NCBI RefSeq assembly: GCF_902459765.1
Contig: NZ_CABPSP010000005.1
Coordinates: 1-64,000, forward strand
Length of the DNA stretch: 64,000 bases
DNA from: Pandoraea anapnoica
GTDB lineage: Bacteria; Pseudomonadota; Gammaproteobacteria; Burkholderiales; Burkholderiaceae
Reading direction: 5' to 3'
The position numbers were made by a program, and so were the translations under genes. The notes beneath the pieces are model-generated. The model was not told where the DNA came from and did no database searches. It saw only the letters and a program-made list of their open reading frames with translations. Positions 53,330 through 62,422 of the stretch are shown here, piece after piece (position 1 is the stretch's first letter; every line of letters starts with the position of its first letter).

Positions 53330-56300
53330 TCACGCATGCCCGAAGCCGCCGCCTCCCGGCGTCTCCACGACAAAGATGTCACCGGGCTGCATCTGCGTGC
53401 GTCCGATGTGTGCCAACTCCTCGCGCGAACCATCTACGCGCTCAACGTAGTTGGCACCCAGCGCGCCCGTCCCGCCGCCCTGCGCACCAAACGGTGCGTG
53501 CACACGATTGTTGGAAAGAATCGACGCGGTCATTGGTGTGAGGAAGCGAATGCGCCGCACGGCACCGTTACCGCCTTGCCAGCGTCCGCTGCCGCCCGAC
53601 CCCATACGAATGCGATGGCTCTCGAGACGCACCGGATAGCGCCACTCCAGCACTTCCGGATCGGTCAGACGCGAGTTCGTCATGTGCGTCTGCACGGCAT
53701 GGGCACCATTGAAGCCATCGCCTGCCCCGCTGCCGCCCGAGATCGTCTCGTAATACTGGTACGTCTCGTTGCCGAAGGTGAAGTTGTTCATCGTGCCCTG
53801 ACTTGAAGCCACGCTGCCGAGCGCACCGTAAAGCGCGTTGGTGATCGCCGACGACGTCTCCACGTTGCCCGACACCACCGCCGCTGGATACACGGGGTTA
53901 AGCATCGACCCCTCCGGCACGATCACCGTGAGTGGTTTCAGACAGCCCGCGTTGAGCGGAATGTCGTCATCCACAAGTGTGCGGAAGACGTACAGCACCG
54001 CCGCCATGCACACCGCGCGCGGGGCGTTGAAGTTGTTCGGCAGTTGCGCCGACGTGCCGGTGAAATCGATGGTGGCGCTTCTCGATGCCCGATCGACACG
54101 AATCGTCACGTCGATGACCGCGCCGTTGTCGAGCGGATAGCGGTAGTGCCCATCTCCCAGCGCCCCGATCACGCGACGTACCGCCGCTTCGGCGTTGTCC
54201 TGCACGTGTCCCATGTACGCGAGCACAACGTCGCGCCCGAAGTCGTTCACCATGCGGCGCAGTTCGTCCACGCCCTTCTGGTTCGCCGCCACCTGCGCGC
54301 GCAGATCGGCCATGTTCTGGTCGATGTTGCGCGCCGGATAGCGAGCGCCAGCGAGCAGCTCGCGTGTCTCACGATCGCGCAGTTCGCCTGCGGCCACGAG
54401 TTGCCAGTTATCGATCAGCACGCCCTCTTCTTCGACGTGGGTGGAATCCGGCGGCATCGAGCCCGGCGTGATCCCGCCGATATCTGCGTGATGGCCGCGC
54501 GAGCCGACATAGAACAGCGGCTCCGCCGCGCGCGTACCGGCTGCGCCGTCTTCATCTTTGACGAACACCGGTGTGATCACCGTGACGTCCGGCAAATGCG
54601 TGCCGCCGTGATATGGATCGTTGAGCATGAAGACGTCGCCCTCGAGCATGCGCCCGCGATTGCGCTCGATCACCGTCTTGATGCTCTCGCCCATCGATCC
54701 CAGGTGCACCGGCATGTGCGGCGCGTTGGCGATGAGGTTGCCGTCGCGGTCGAACAGCGCGCACGAGAAGTCCAAACGCTCCTTGATGTTCACCGAGTAC
54801 GCCGTGTTTTGCAGACGCAGCCCCATCTGCTCGGCAATCGACATGAAGAGATTGTTGAAGATTTCGAGGCGCACCGGATCGGCCTGCGTGCCCAGCCCGC
54901 GCTGTGTTTCCCGTGGGACCACGCGCGTGAGGACAAGGTTGCCCTGTCCGGTCATCTGCGCCTGCCAGCCCGGCTCGACGACCGTCGTACCGCTCTTCTC
55001 CGCGACGATGGCGGGACCGTCGAGGGTGTCGCCCGCGAGCAAGGTGTCGCGCTCGAACAGCGCCGCATCGTGCCACGTACCCGCGGCGTAGAGCTTCACC
55101 CGGTCGATGGCTTGCGGCGCGCCGGACGTGCGTGCCTCGAGCGGCGTGATGTCGACCGGCGCGTCCGACAGTCCGATGGCCTCGACCGACGCAACCTCCA
55201 CGATCAGCGCCGCCCCGTCCATCAGGAACGAATAGCGCTGACGGTACGCGGTTTCGAATGCGTCGCGCATCTGCGCCACGCTGCCGAACGGCACAGCGAT
55301 GGCCGAGTCCGTGCCCGCATAACGCACATGCACGCGACGCACCGTCTCAATGCGCGACGGCGGTACGCCCTGCGACAGGAGTGCGTTCACCGCATCGTCG
55401 GCCAGCGCGCCGAGGGCGTCTTCGAGTGCCGCAAGACCATCGTCGGCCAACGGCGCTTCGATCATGCGTTCGCGCATCGCCGTCTGGTCGGCCAGGCCCA
55501 TACCGTAGGCCGACAGTACGCCCGCCAGCGGATGCGCGAAGACCTTGGTCATACCGAGTGCATCGGCCACGCCGCACGCGTGCTGGCCGCCCGCGCCACC
55601 GAACGTCGTCAACACATAGCGGCTCACATCATGGCCGCGCTGCACGGAGATTTTCTTGATGGCATTGGCCATCGCACCGATGGCAATGTCGAGGAAGCCC
55701 TCGGCGAGCGCTTCGGGGGTCTGACGGCGACCCGTCGCCTTCTCGATCTCGGCGGCCAGTGCCGTGAACTTCGCGACCACGACGTCGCGATCGAGCGGTT
55801 CGTTGGCGTGCGGGCCGAAGACCTTCGGGAAGTGCGCGGGTTGAATCTTGCCGAGCATGACGTTGCAGTCCGTGACCGCGAGCGGGCCGCCACGACGATA
55901 CGCCGCCGGACCGGGGTTCGCGCCCGCCGACTCCGGGCCAACGCGCAGGCGCGTGCCGTCGAACGACAGCACCGAGCCACCGCCCGCCGCCACCGTGTGA
56001 ATACTCATCATCGGCGCACGCATGCGCACCCCGGCCACCTGCGTCTCGAACACACGCTCGAACTCGCCGTTGTAGTGAGAGACATCCGTCGACGTACCGC
56101 CCATGTCGAAACCGATCACCCGCTCGAAGCCCGCGGCGCTCGACGCGCGCACCATGCCGACGATGCCGCCTGCGGGGCCGGAGAGAATCGCGTCCTTGCC
56201 CTGGAAGTTATCGGCGCTCGTCAGCCCGCCACTGCTCTGCATGAATTGCAGGTTCACGCCCGGCATTTCCTTTGCCACCTGTTCGACGTACCGGCGCAGG

Positions 56301-57004
56301 ATCGGCGACAGATACGCGTCCACCACGGTGGTGTCGCCGCGCGAGACCAGCTTCATCAGCGGCGAGACTTCGTGCGAAACGGAGACTTGCGCGAAGCCGA
56401 TGTCGCGCGCCATCGCGGCGAGCGTCTTCTCGTGGGCCTGATAGCGGTAGCCGTGCATCAGCACGATGGCGATGGCGCGAATGCCCTTCGCGTAAAGCGC
56501 TTCGAGTGCGCTACGGGCTGAAACGACATCCAGCTCGCGAACGACATCGCCGTGCGCACCGACACGCTCGTCGATTTCCACAACGTCGGCGTACAGCGCT
56601 TCGGGCAGTGCAATGTCGAGATCGAACAGTCGCGGACGATTCTGATACGCGATGCGCAACGCGTCGCGAAAGCCGTGCGTGGTGACGAGCGCCAGCGGTT
56701 CGCCCTTGCGTTCGAGCAAGGCGTTGGTGGCCACTGTCGTGCCCATCTTCACCATATCGACGAGATCGGGCGTGATCGGCTCGTCGACGCTCAGCCCGAG
56801 CAGGTGACGGATACCTGCGACGGCGGCGTCGCGGTACTGCTCGGGGTTCTCCGAGAGCAACTTGTGCGTGACGAGCGTGCCGTCCGGGCGGCGCGCCACG
56901 ATGTCGGTGAAGGTGCCGCCACGGTCGATCCAGAACTGCCAGCGCGACGCGGTCTGATGCGCGGGCGCGCGGTTTTGGGCAGGGGGCGTGAGAGCGTTCG
57001 TCAT
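53330..57004 (-). CDS. ATP-dependent 5-oxoprolinase (fused hydantoinase A/B)
   Basis: A 1224-residue fused hydantoinase A plus B protein, the layout of 5-oxoprolinase (OPLAH), which cleaves 5-oxoproline to glutamate with ATP. The A half begins with the phosphate-binding motif [19 protein letters not shown] and continues with [16 protein letters not shown] and [16 protein letters not shown]. The B half starts near residue 700 ([32 protein letters not shown]) and ends with the standard TPGGGGFG tail. Full length. A DUF1445 gene of the D-glutamate cyclase family two genes upstream supports a D-glutamate / 5-oxoproline route. N-methylhydantoinase is the alternative. Confidence 0.9.
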   Translation of the reverse strand: MTNALTPPAQNRAPAHQTASRWQFWIDRGGTFTDIVARRPDGTLVTHKLLSENPEQYRDAAVAGIRHLLGLSVDEPITPDLVDMVKMGTTVATNALLERKGEPLALVTTHGFRDALRIAYQNRPRLFDLDIALPEALYADVVEIDERVGAHGDVVRELDVVSARSALEALYAKGIRAIAIVLMHGYRYQAHEKTLAAMARDIGFAQVSVSHEVSPLMKLVSRGDTTVVDAYLSPILRRYVEQVAKEMPGVNLQFMQSSGGLTSADNFQGKDAILSGPAGGIVGMVRASSAAGFERVIGFDMGGTSTDVSHYNGEFERVFETQVAGVRMRAPMMSIHTVAAGGGSVLSFDGTRLRVGPESAGANPGPAAYRRGGPLAVTDCNVMLGKIQPAHFPKVFGPHANEPLDRDVVVAKFTALAAEIEKATGRRQTPEALAEGFLDIAIGAMANAIKKISVQRGHDVSRYVLTTFGGAGGQHACGVADALGMTKVFAHPLAGVLSAYGMGLADQTAMRERMIEAPLADDGLAALEDALGALADDAVNALLSQGVPPSRIETVRRVHVRYAGTDSAIAVPFGSVAQMRDAFETAYRQRYSFLMDGAALIVEVASVEAIGLSDAPVDITPLEARTSGAPQAIDRVKLYAAGTWHDAALFERDTLLAGDTLDGPAIVAEKSGTTVVEPGWQAQMTGQGNLVLTRVVPRETQRGLGTQADPVRLEIFNNLFMSIAEQMGLRLQNTAYSVNIKERLDFSCALFDRDGNLIANAPHMPVHLGSMGESIKTVIERNRGRMLEGDVFMLNDPYHGGTHLPDVTVITPVFVKDEDGAAGTRAAEPLFYVGSRGHHADIGGITPGSMPPDSTHVEEEGVLIDNWQLVAAGELRDRETRELLAGARYPARNIDQNMADLRAQVAANQKGVDELRRMVNDFGRDVVLAYMGHVQDNAEAAVRRVIGALGDGHYRYPLDNGAVIDVTIRVDRASRSATIDFTGTSAQLPNNFNAPRAVCMAAVLYVFRTLVDDDIPLNAGCLKPLTVIVPEGSMLNPVYPAAVVSGNVETSSAITNALYGALGSVASSQGTMNNFTFGNETYQYYETISGGSGAGDGFNGAHAVQTHMTNSRLTDPEVLEWRYPVRLESHRIRMGSGGSGRWQGGNGAVRRIRFLTPMTASILSNNRVHAPFGAQGGGTGALGANYVERVDGSREELAHIGRTQMQPGDIFVVETPGGGGFGHA

Positions 57005-57108
57005 GATGTCATTCGCAAAACAAGGGGGGGATCAGTCGGGGGATCAGGCGAGAAGCGATAGCGCGGCGATGACAGGCGGTGCGCGGCGCACCGCCTTGCG
57101 TCATTCAA

Positions 57109-58434
57109 TTAGTGCGTGGTGGGTTCAAGCGATTCGAGTTCGCGACCGCGCGTCTCTGGCAGCGTGAGTGCGGCGATGATCAGCACACCGTAGGCCACAC
57201 CGGCGAAGATGCCGATGGTCGTGCCCAGACCGTATTCCTTCGAGAGCATGCCGATCAGGAACGGGAACAGTGCGCCGATGGCACGGCCGACGTTGTAGCA
57301 GAACCCTTGTCCGGAGCCGCGAACCCGCGTGGGGAACAACTCGGTCAGGAACGCGCCCATGCCGCTGAAGATGCCCGATGCGAAGAAGCCGAGCGGGAAG
57401 CCGAGCCAGAACATCGCGCTATCGGTCAGCGGCAGCGAGGTGTACGAGAACGCGATCACCATCGAACCCACAGCGAACAGAATGAAGTTCGGCTTACGGC
57501 CCAGACGGTCCGTCAGATACGAACTCGCGAGATAGCCGACCCACGAGCCGAAGATGATCATCGCGAGATAGCCGCCGGTTCCCATCACGGTGAGGTGGCG
57601 CTCCGTCTTCAGGAACGTCGGCAGCCAGGTGGTGATGGCGTAGTAGCCGCCCTGCGCGCCGGTCGTCAGCAACGCGGCGCGAATTGTCGTGGAGAGCAGC
57701 GCCGGGCTGAAGATGGCCGCCATACCGGGCGCATCTTCCGACTTCGCCTGCTTGGCCTTCTCCTTCTGGTACACCTCCGGCTCCTGCACGTAGCGGCGGA
57801 TGAACAGCACGAGCAACGCAGGCAGCAGCCCGATCAGGAACAGCGCACGCCATGCCAGTTCGCCCGGCATCAGCGAGAACAGCACCGAGTAGAGGATGGC
57901 GGTCAGCCCCCAGCCGATGGCCCAGCCCGATTGCACGAGGCCCACGGCTTTGCCGCGATCGCGGGCGCGGATCACTTCGCCGATGAGCACAGCGCCCGCC
58001 GTCCATTCGCCGCCGAAGCCGAAGCCCATGAGCGCACGCGCGGCGAGCAGTTGATGGTAGTTCTGCGCGAGACCGCATAGTCCGGTGAACACGGCGAACC
58101 ACAACACCGTGAGTTGTAGTGTACGCACGCGGCCGATGCGATCCGAGAGGATGCCCGCGACCCAGCCGCCGAGGGCCGAGGCAAGCAGCGTGAGTGTGCC
58201 GATGAAGCCCGCGTCGGCGAGGCTGATGCCCCACGTAGCGATCAGCGTCGGGATGACGAAGCTCAGCATCTGAGTGTCCATGCCGTCGAGCATGTAGCCG
58301 ACCTTGCAGCTCCAGAACGCGCGCTTTTCGCGCGGTGTGGCGTCGCCGTACCAGCCGAACAGGCTGCCGCCCGCTTCGGTGGGCGCCGAGGAATCTGTCC
58401 CGACGGGGGGCGCGAGAGGGGTTTTGCTTTCCAT
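57109..58434 (-). CDS. MFS transporter, metabolite:H+ symporter type
   Basis: A 441-residue major facilitator with about twelve membrane segments. The first helix MLDGMDTQMLSFVIPTLIAT and the loop motif GILSDRIGRVRTLQ are typical, and the long central loop carries an acidic-basic helix (PEVYQKEKAKQAKSED). It lies between the 5-oxoprolinase and DUF1445 genes on the same strand, so import of 5-oxoproline, D-glutamate or a precursor is a reasonable guess. ATG 58434 gives MESKTPLAPPVG; the longer frame adds 30 residues without support. Confidence 0.86.
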   Translation of the reverse strand: MESKTPLAPPVGTDSSAPTEAGGSLFGWYGDATPREKRAFWSCKVGYMLDGMDTQMLSFVIPTLIATWGISLADAGFIGTLTLLASALGGWVAGILSDRIGRVRTLQLTVLWFAVFTGLCGLAQNYHQLLAARALMGFGFGGEWTAGAVLIGEVIRARDRGKAVGLVQSGWAIGWGLTAILYSVLFSLMPGELAWRALFLIGLLPALLVLFIRRYVQEPEVYQKEKAKQAKSEDAPGMAAIFSPALLSTTIRAALLTTGAQGGYYAITTWLPTFLKTERHLTVMGTGGYLAMIIFGSWVGYLASSYLTDRLGRKPNFILFAVGSMVIAFSYTSLPLTDSAMFWLGFPLGFFASGIFSGMGAFLTELFPTRVRGSGQGFCYNVGRAIGALFPFLIGMLSKEYGLGTTIGIFAGVAYGVLIIAALTLPETRGRELESLEPTTH

Positions 58435-58631
58435 GAGAAAAAGGCTCCGGTGATGTCCTGACTTGCCGTGTGATGCACTCGGGCCGCGCTCATCCGACAG
58501 GCGTAGGTCGTCACCGGCGGGCAATACCTCTCCCGCCGCAGCCCTTTATGGCGCGGTTCTTTTGCTGATTCGTTAATGCTGGGTGGTGCGAGTGATGCGG
58601 GTACTGCGGGTATTGCAGTCTCTGAATGACG

Positions 58632-59453
58632 TCAGAAGACGGCCAGCGACGCGTTCGTGATGTCCGTCATCAGCATGTAGCCGGGACGGTGCCCGATCGC
58701 GAGCGGCAGCTTCGCGCCCATAAGCGCCGTTTGCGGCGTGACGCCACAGGCCCAGTACACGGGCAGCTCACCGTCGCGAATGGTCACTGCATCGCCGAAA
58801 TCCGGCTTCGACAAGTCGGCAATGCCCAGCGCCGACGGATCGCCGATATGGATCGGCGCGCCGTGCACGCCAGGAAAGCGGCTCGTGATCTGCACGGCGC
58901 GAATGGCGTCTGCGCCTTTCATCGGGCGCATCGACACGACCAGCTCGCCGCCGAACTTACCGGCACGCTGATTCGCGATGTTGGTGCGGTACATCGGCAC
59001 ATTGCGGCCCTCTTCCACGTGACGCAGCGCAATCCCTGCTTTGGCCAGCATGTCCTCGAACGAGAACGAGCAGCCGATGGCGAACACCACGAAGTCGCTC
59101 TGCCAGAACTCCGCGAGGTTATCGACCTGCGCGTCGAGCTTGCCGTCGCGATAGACGTTGTAGCCCGGCACGTCGGTGCGGATATCGACTTCGCGTCCCA
59201 GCGCGGGCACGTGCCACTGTCCCGGCTCGCCAACGCCCAGCAGCGGGCATGCCTTCGGGTTGCTCTGACAGAAACGCAGGAAGTCGTGTGCATGCGCTAC
59301 CGGCACGATAGCGAGATTCGCCTGCGCGAAGTCGCCGCAATATCCGGCGGTTGGCCCACGGAACTGCGCCGAGCGCACGGCCTGACGAAACTCGTAAGGC
59401 GTGATGCTGTCGCGTTGCGAAGTGAAATCGTGTGGGGTGGCTCGGTGGTTCAT
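58632..59453 (-). CDS. DUF1445 protein, D-glutamate cyclase family
   Basis: A 273-residue DUF1445 protein ('putative hydro-lyase'). Family landmarks are [60 protein letters not shown] and [20 protein letters not shown]. The family includes part of the mitochondrial D-glutamate cyclase, which converts D-glutamate to 5-oxo-D-proline. The product would be a relative of the substrate of the nearby 5-oxoprolinase. The ATG at 59453 gives [12 protein letters not shown]; the longer frame is unsupported. It is divergent from a LysR regulator that probably controls it. Confidence 0.88.
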   Translation of the reverse strand: MNHRATPHDFTSQRDSITPYEFRQAVRSAQFRGPTAGYCGDFAQANLAIVPVAHAHDFLRFCQSNPKACPLLGVGEPGQWHVPALGREVDIRTDVPGYNVYRDGKLDAQVDNLAEFWQSDFVVFAIGCSFSFEDMLAKAGIALRHVEEGRNVPMYRTNIANQRAGKFGGELVVSMRPMKGADAIRAVQITSRFPGVHGAPIHIGDPSALGIADLSKPDFGDAVTIRDGELPVYWACGVTPQTALMGAKLPLAIGHRPGYMLMTDITNASLAVF

Positions 59454-59701
59454 GGCAGATCCGGCTTGAGTGGGAGACGCCAATGCGGCATCGGATGGGA
59501 GAAGCATAGGAAGAAAAAAAAGTTGCCGCTAACGAGTTTTTGTTCGCCTCTGTGTATAGAATTTCTTAACAACCTCGGGGGTTTTCCCGAAGTTCGTTGC
59601 ATTTATTTTCACTGCACCGTTCAGCACGCTGCACACCTTGCGTCGCAGACTTTGGGCAGCTTCCCGCCCCTCTCCCGGTCCATCGACGCTCACGGAGCCC
59701 C

Positions 59702-60634
59702 ATGAACACGCGCTTTCTCGAAACCTTCGTCACGCTCGCCAAGCTGCGCAACTTCCGCGCGACGGCCACGGCGTTGCATGCGACGCCCGCAGCCATCTCG
59801 CAGCGTCTCAAAGTGCTGGAAGAGGAGTTGAAGACCGAGCTTGTCGACCGTGACAGCCGCGAGTTTCGACTCACGCCGAACGGGGAATACCTGCTGGGCT
59901 ATGCGAAGGCAGTGGTGGAGGCTGCGCGTCGTTTGCAGGCGGCAGCGTCCGGGGAAAGCACGTTGGGCGCACGGCTGCGTCTGGGTGTGATCGAGACAGT
60001 CGTACACAGCTGGCTGCCGAACTATCTGCGACGCCTCGCCGCCGACTATCCAACGCTCGAAGTCGAGCTGACGGTCGACGTCTCCGTGCAGTTGCAGCGG
60101 CGTCTCATGGCCGACGAGCTCGACCTCATCATTCGTGTGGAAGGCAGCGATGACAGCAGCGTGGTTTGCAACGCACTGGCCAACTATCCGGTGCACTGGA
60201 TTGCACGCAAGGGCATGTTTCCGAACACGCGCAGCGGGCTTGCGAAGCAGGTGTTACAGCATCCGATCCTGACCTACGGACGCGGAACTGCGCCGCATCG
60301 CGCGCTTGAAGACATCGTGGCCAAGCTGGCCGGTGTGCACGGCGTGCCGCTCTCCGAGACGCGCATTACCGGCTCGCCGTCGATTGCCGTGATCGTGCAG
60401 CTGGTGCGCGACGGGTTCGGCGTCGCCGCGATTCCGCGTCTGTTCGTCGACGCGCTGATCGCCAGCGGCGAAGTCGTCGAGTTGCCCTTGCAGCCAGCGC
60501 CGCCGTCCATCGTCGTGTCGATGTCGCGCCGTGCCGATGCACCGCTGTTCGTGCATGGTGCGGGCACCGCCGCACGCGCCGCGTGTGCCGAGTACTGTCA
60601 GAAGAGCGACCGTCGGCTGGTGGAATTGCTGTGA
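59702..60634 (+). CDS. LysR-family regulator of the DUF1445/oxoprolinase locus
   Basis: A 310-residue LysR protein. The N-terminal winged helix covers residues 3-60 (FLETFVTLAKLRNFRATATA; AAISQRLKVLEEELKTELVD). The effector domain follows (ARLRLGVIETVVHSWLPNYL; GSPSIAVIVQLVRDGFGVAA). I choose the ATG at 59702, the usual LysR start. Divergence from the DUF1445 gene across about 250 bp is the classic LysR target arrangement, so it very likely activates the oxoproline unit. Its ligand is unknown. It converges on the cytochrome oxidase operon. Confidence 0.9.
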   Translation: MNTRFLETFVTLAKLRNFRATATALHATPAAISQRLKVLEEELKTELVDRDSREFRLTPNGEYLLGYAKAVVEAARRLQAAASGESTLGARLRLGVIETVVHSWLPNYLRRLAADYPTLEVELTVDVSVQLQRRLMADELDLIIRVEGSDDSSVVCNALANYPVHWIARKGMFPNTRSGLAKQVLQHPILTYGRGTAPHRALEDIVAKLAGVHGVPLSETRITGSPSIAVIVQLVRDGFGVAAIPRLFVDALIASGEVVELPLQPAPPSIVVSMSRRADAPLFVHGAGTAARAACAEYCQKSDRRLVELL

Positions 60635-60675
60635 GCCACTGACGTTGCCGACGTCGCTGACGAATCGACGGCAAC

Positions 60676-61017
60676 TCAGTGAAAGTGCGCAAGCCGCGTG
60701 ACGAACGTGAAGTCCGCTTCCGACGCCATCAGCGACATCAGCACGAGTAGCGCCAACGGCGGAATCAGAATGGCGTAGACAAGCGCGAGCCGCTCCCACC
60801 GCATGTGCATGAACACCGCAACGATAAGGCCCGCCTTGGCGATCATCAGCGCGAGAATCAATCCCCATCGCAAATAGCCTTGCAGATTCGCGTAGTCGAC
60901 GAGATACGAGAACGTCGAAAGCACGAACAGCAGCCCCCACACTTTCAGATAGAGACCGACCGCGTGTTGTTGTCCGGTGTGACCGGCACTTTGCGTCGCT
61001 GCCGCAGAGGATTCCAT
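60676..61017 (-). CDS. Cytochrome c oxidase subunit IV family protein
   Basis: A 113-residue membrane protein with three hydrophobic segments, matching the prokaryotic subunit IV family of haem-copper oxidases. Landmarks are YLKVWGLLFVLSTFSYLVDY at the N-terminal part, MIAKAGLIVAVFMHMRWERL in the middle (the conserved K-x-x-L-I-V-x-F-M-H-x-R-W) and a third helix near the end. It is the last gene of the oxidase operon, starting 8 bp after the preceding subunit III gene stop, and is a small accessory of the complex. Confidence 0.88.
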   Translation of the reverse strand: MESSAAATQSAGHTGQQHAVGLYLKVWGLLFVLSTFSYLVDYANLQGYLRWGLILALMIAKAGLIVAVFMHMRWERLALVYAILIPPLALLVLMSLMASEADFTFVTRLAHFH

Positions 61018-61025
61018 CGCGCCTC

Positions 61026-61745
61026 CTACCAGAGATAAAACAGCGCAAAGATGAACACCCACACGAGATCGACGAAGTGCCAGTACAGGCCCGCGATCTC
61101 CACCAGTTCGTAGTTGCCGCGTCGCTCCAGCGTGCCGTTGAGTACCTTGCGCATGACGGTCAGCAAATAGATCACGCCCGCGCTGACATGCAGCCCGTGA
61201 AACCCGGTGATCATGAAGAAGCACGCGCCGAACTGCGCTGCCCCCATCGAATTGCCCCACGGCCGAATGCCTTCGTGCACGATCAGGTTCGTCCATTCGA
61301 AGGCTTGCATGCCGACGAACGCGATGCCGAAATACGCTGTCGCGAGAATGCACGCTGCGGTCTTGTCGCGGTCGCGCCGGTACGCGTAATTCACCGCCAT
61401 CGCCATCGTGCCGCTGCTCGTGATGAGCACGAACGTCATGATCGCGATGAGCAATAGCGGCACCGGATGTCCGCCCACATTAAGCGCGAAGATCTCCGCT
61501 GGATTCGGCCACGTCGCCGTGGTCGACATGCGCACCGTCATATAGCCGATCAGGAAGCTGCTGAACACGAAGGTGTCCGAGAGCAGGAAGATCCACATCA
61601 TCGCCTTGCCCCATGGCACGCGGAACGTGGCGCGATCGCCGGACCAGTCGGTGACGACACCGCGCCAGCCGTCAGGCGGCGTGATGGCGGACGCGGCGGA
61701 CGCGGCGGACACAGCGGAGGATGGGGTGGACGATGACGTATTCAC
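61026..61745 (-). CDS. Cytochrome c oxidase subunit III (first of two subunit III proteins)
   Basis: A 239-residue haem-copper oxidase subunit III with about five to seven membrane segments, starting at a GTG (61745) behind a strong AGGAGG site. The core is typical: WIFLLSDTFVFSSFLIGYMT, FEWTNLIVHEG, FFMITGFHGLHVSAGVIYLL (the conserved H-G-x-H), and IAGLYWHFVDLVWVFIFALF at the end. Its first 25 residues are Ser/Ala-rich. The longer frame to 62063 has no family residues before the GTG. Confidence 0.92.
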   Translation of the reverse strand: MNTSSSTPSSAVSAASAASAITPPDGWRGVVTDWSGDRATFRVPWGKAMMWIFLLSDTFVFSSFLIGYMTVRMSTTATWPNPAEIFALNVGGHPVPLLLIAIMTFVLITSSGTMAMAVNYAYRRDRDKTAACILATAYFGIAFVGMQAFEWTNLIVHEGIRPWGNSMGAAQFGACFFMITGFHGLHVSAGVIYLLTVMRKVLNGTLERRGNYELVEIAGLYWHFVDLVWVFIFALFYLW

Positions 61746-61777
61746 GAGGCGCCTCCTGGCCGGGCCAATGCATGGAC

Positions 61778-62422
61778 TTACGGCGCAATGCCGGTGCCGC
61801 ACAGACGCTGCGCGATTTCCGGCGTGAGATTGACGATGGCCGCGAACAGCACCACCCACAACACGAACAGGAAGTGCCAGTACTGTGCGGTGAGCGAGAG
61901 ACGTCTGGCCCGTGCGGCATGCGTCACGCGACGCGGGATCAGCAACGCCCACGCCACCACGCCGCCAAGCAGATGCAGCGCGTGCAGCCCGGTGAGCAGG
62001 AAGAAGAAGCTGTTGGCTGGGTTGCCCGACACGCCGTAGCGACGCAGCGCGAGATCGCGCCATACCCAGAGTTGTCCGGAAACAAAAGCGAGTGCTAGCG
62101 CACCGGCGAGTGTCCAGTCGCGCCGCGAGCGTCGTAGTTCACCTCGCTTTGCCTGCGATGCTGCCGACTGCATCACGATGCACGCCGCTGCCAGCACGCC
62201 CGTGTTGACCCACAGCGCATTGACGGGTGGCAACGGACGCCAGTCGCCAAGACTCATGCGCATGACGTACGCCACGAGCATCAGCGCGAACAACATGCCG
62301 ATCACGCCCATGAGCCACCAGAGCGCCACCTGCGACGCCGCACGTCGACGCGGTTGCATCACGGGAACGCCGCCGGGAATGCCATCGGGTGGCATCGGCG
62401 GCCACGACGGAACGGGCCTCAT
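61778..62422 (-). CDS. Second subunit III-type cytochrome c oxidase protein
   Basis: A 214-residue membrane protein of the subunit III superfamily, divergent from its neighbour. The C-terminal signature ANSFFFLLTGLHALHLLGGV and AQYWHFLFVLWVVLFAAIVN shows the family, with about five segments. It overlaps the subunit I stop by ATGA and precedes the other subunit III gene by about 32 bp. A pair of subunit III proteins matches the coxMNOP-type alternative oxidase operons described in rhizobia. Confidence 0.85.
   Translation of the reverse strand: MRPVPSWPPMPPDGIPGGVPVMQPRRRAASQVALWWLMGVIGMLFALMLVAYVMRMSLGDWRPLPPVNALWVNTGVLAAACIVMQSAASQAKRGELRRSRRDWTLAGALALAFVSGQLWVWRDLALRRYGVSGNPANSFFFLLTGLHALHLLGGVVAWALLIPRRVTHAARARRLSLTAQYWHFLFVLWVVLFAAIVNLTPEIAQRLCGTGIAP

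Noticed and set aside
53135-53806. A plus-strand frame that could start at ATG 53171 behind a GGAGGT site
   Set aside because: The ribosome-site match is a consequence of the inverted repeat, and most of the frame is antisense to the end of 5-oxoprolinase with no protein features.
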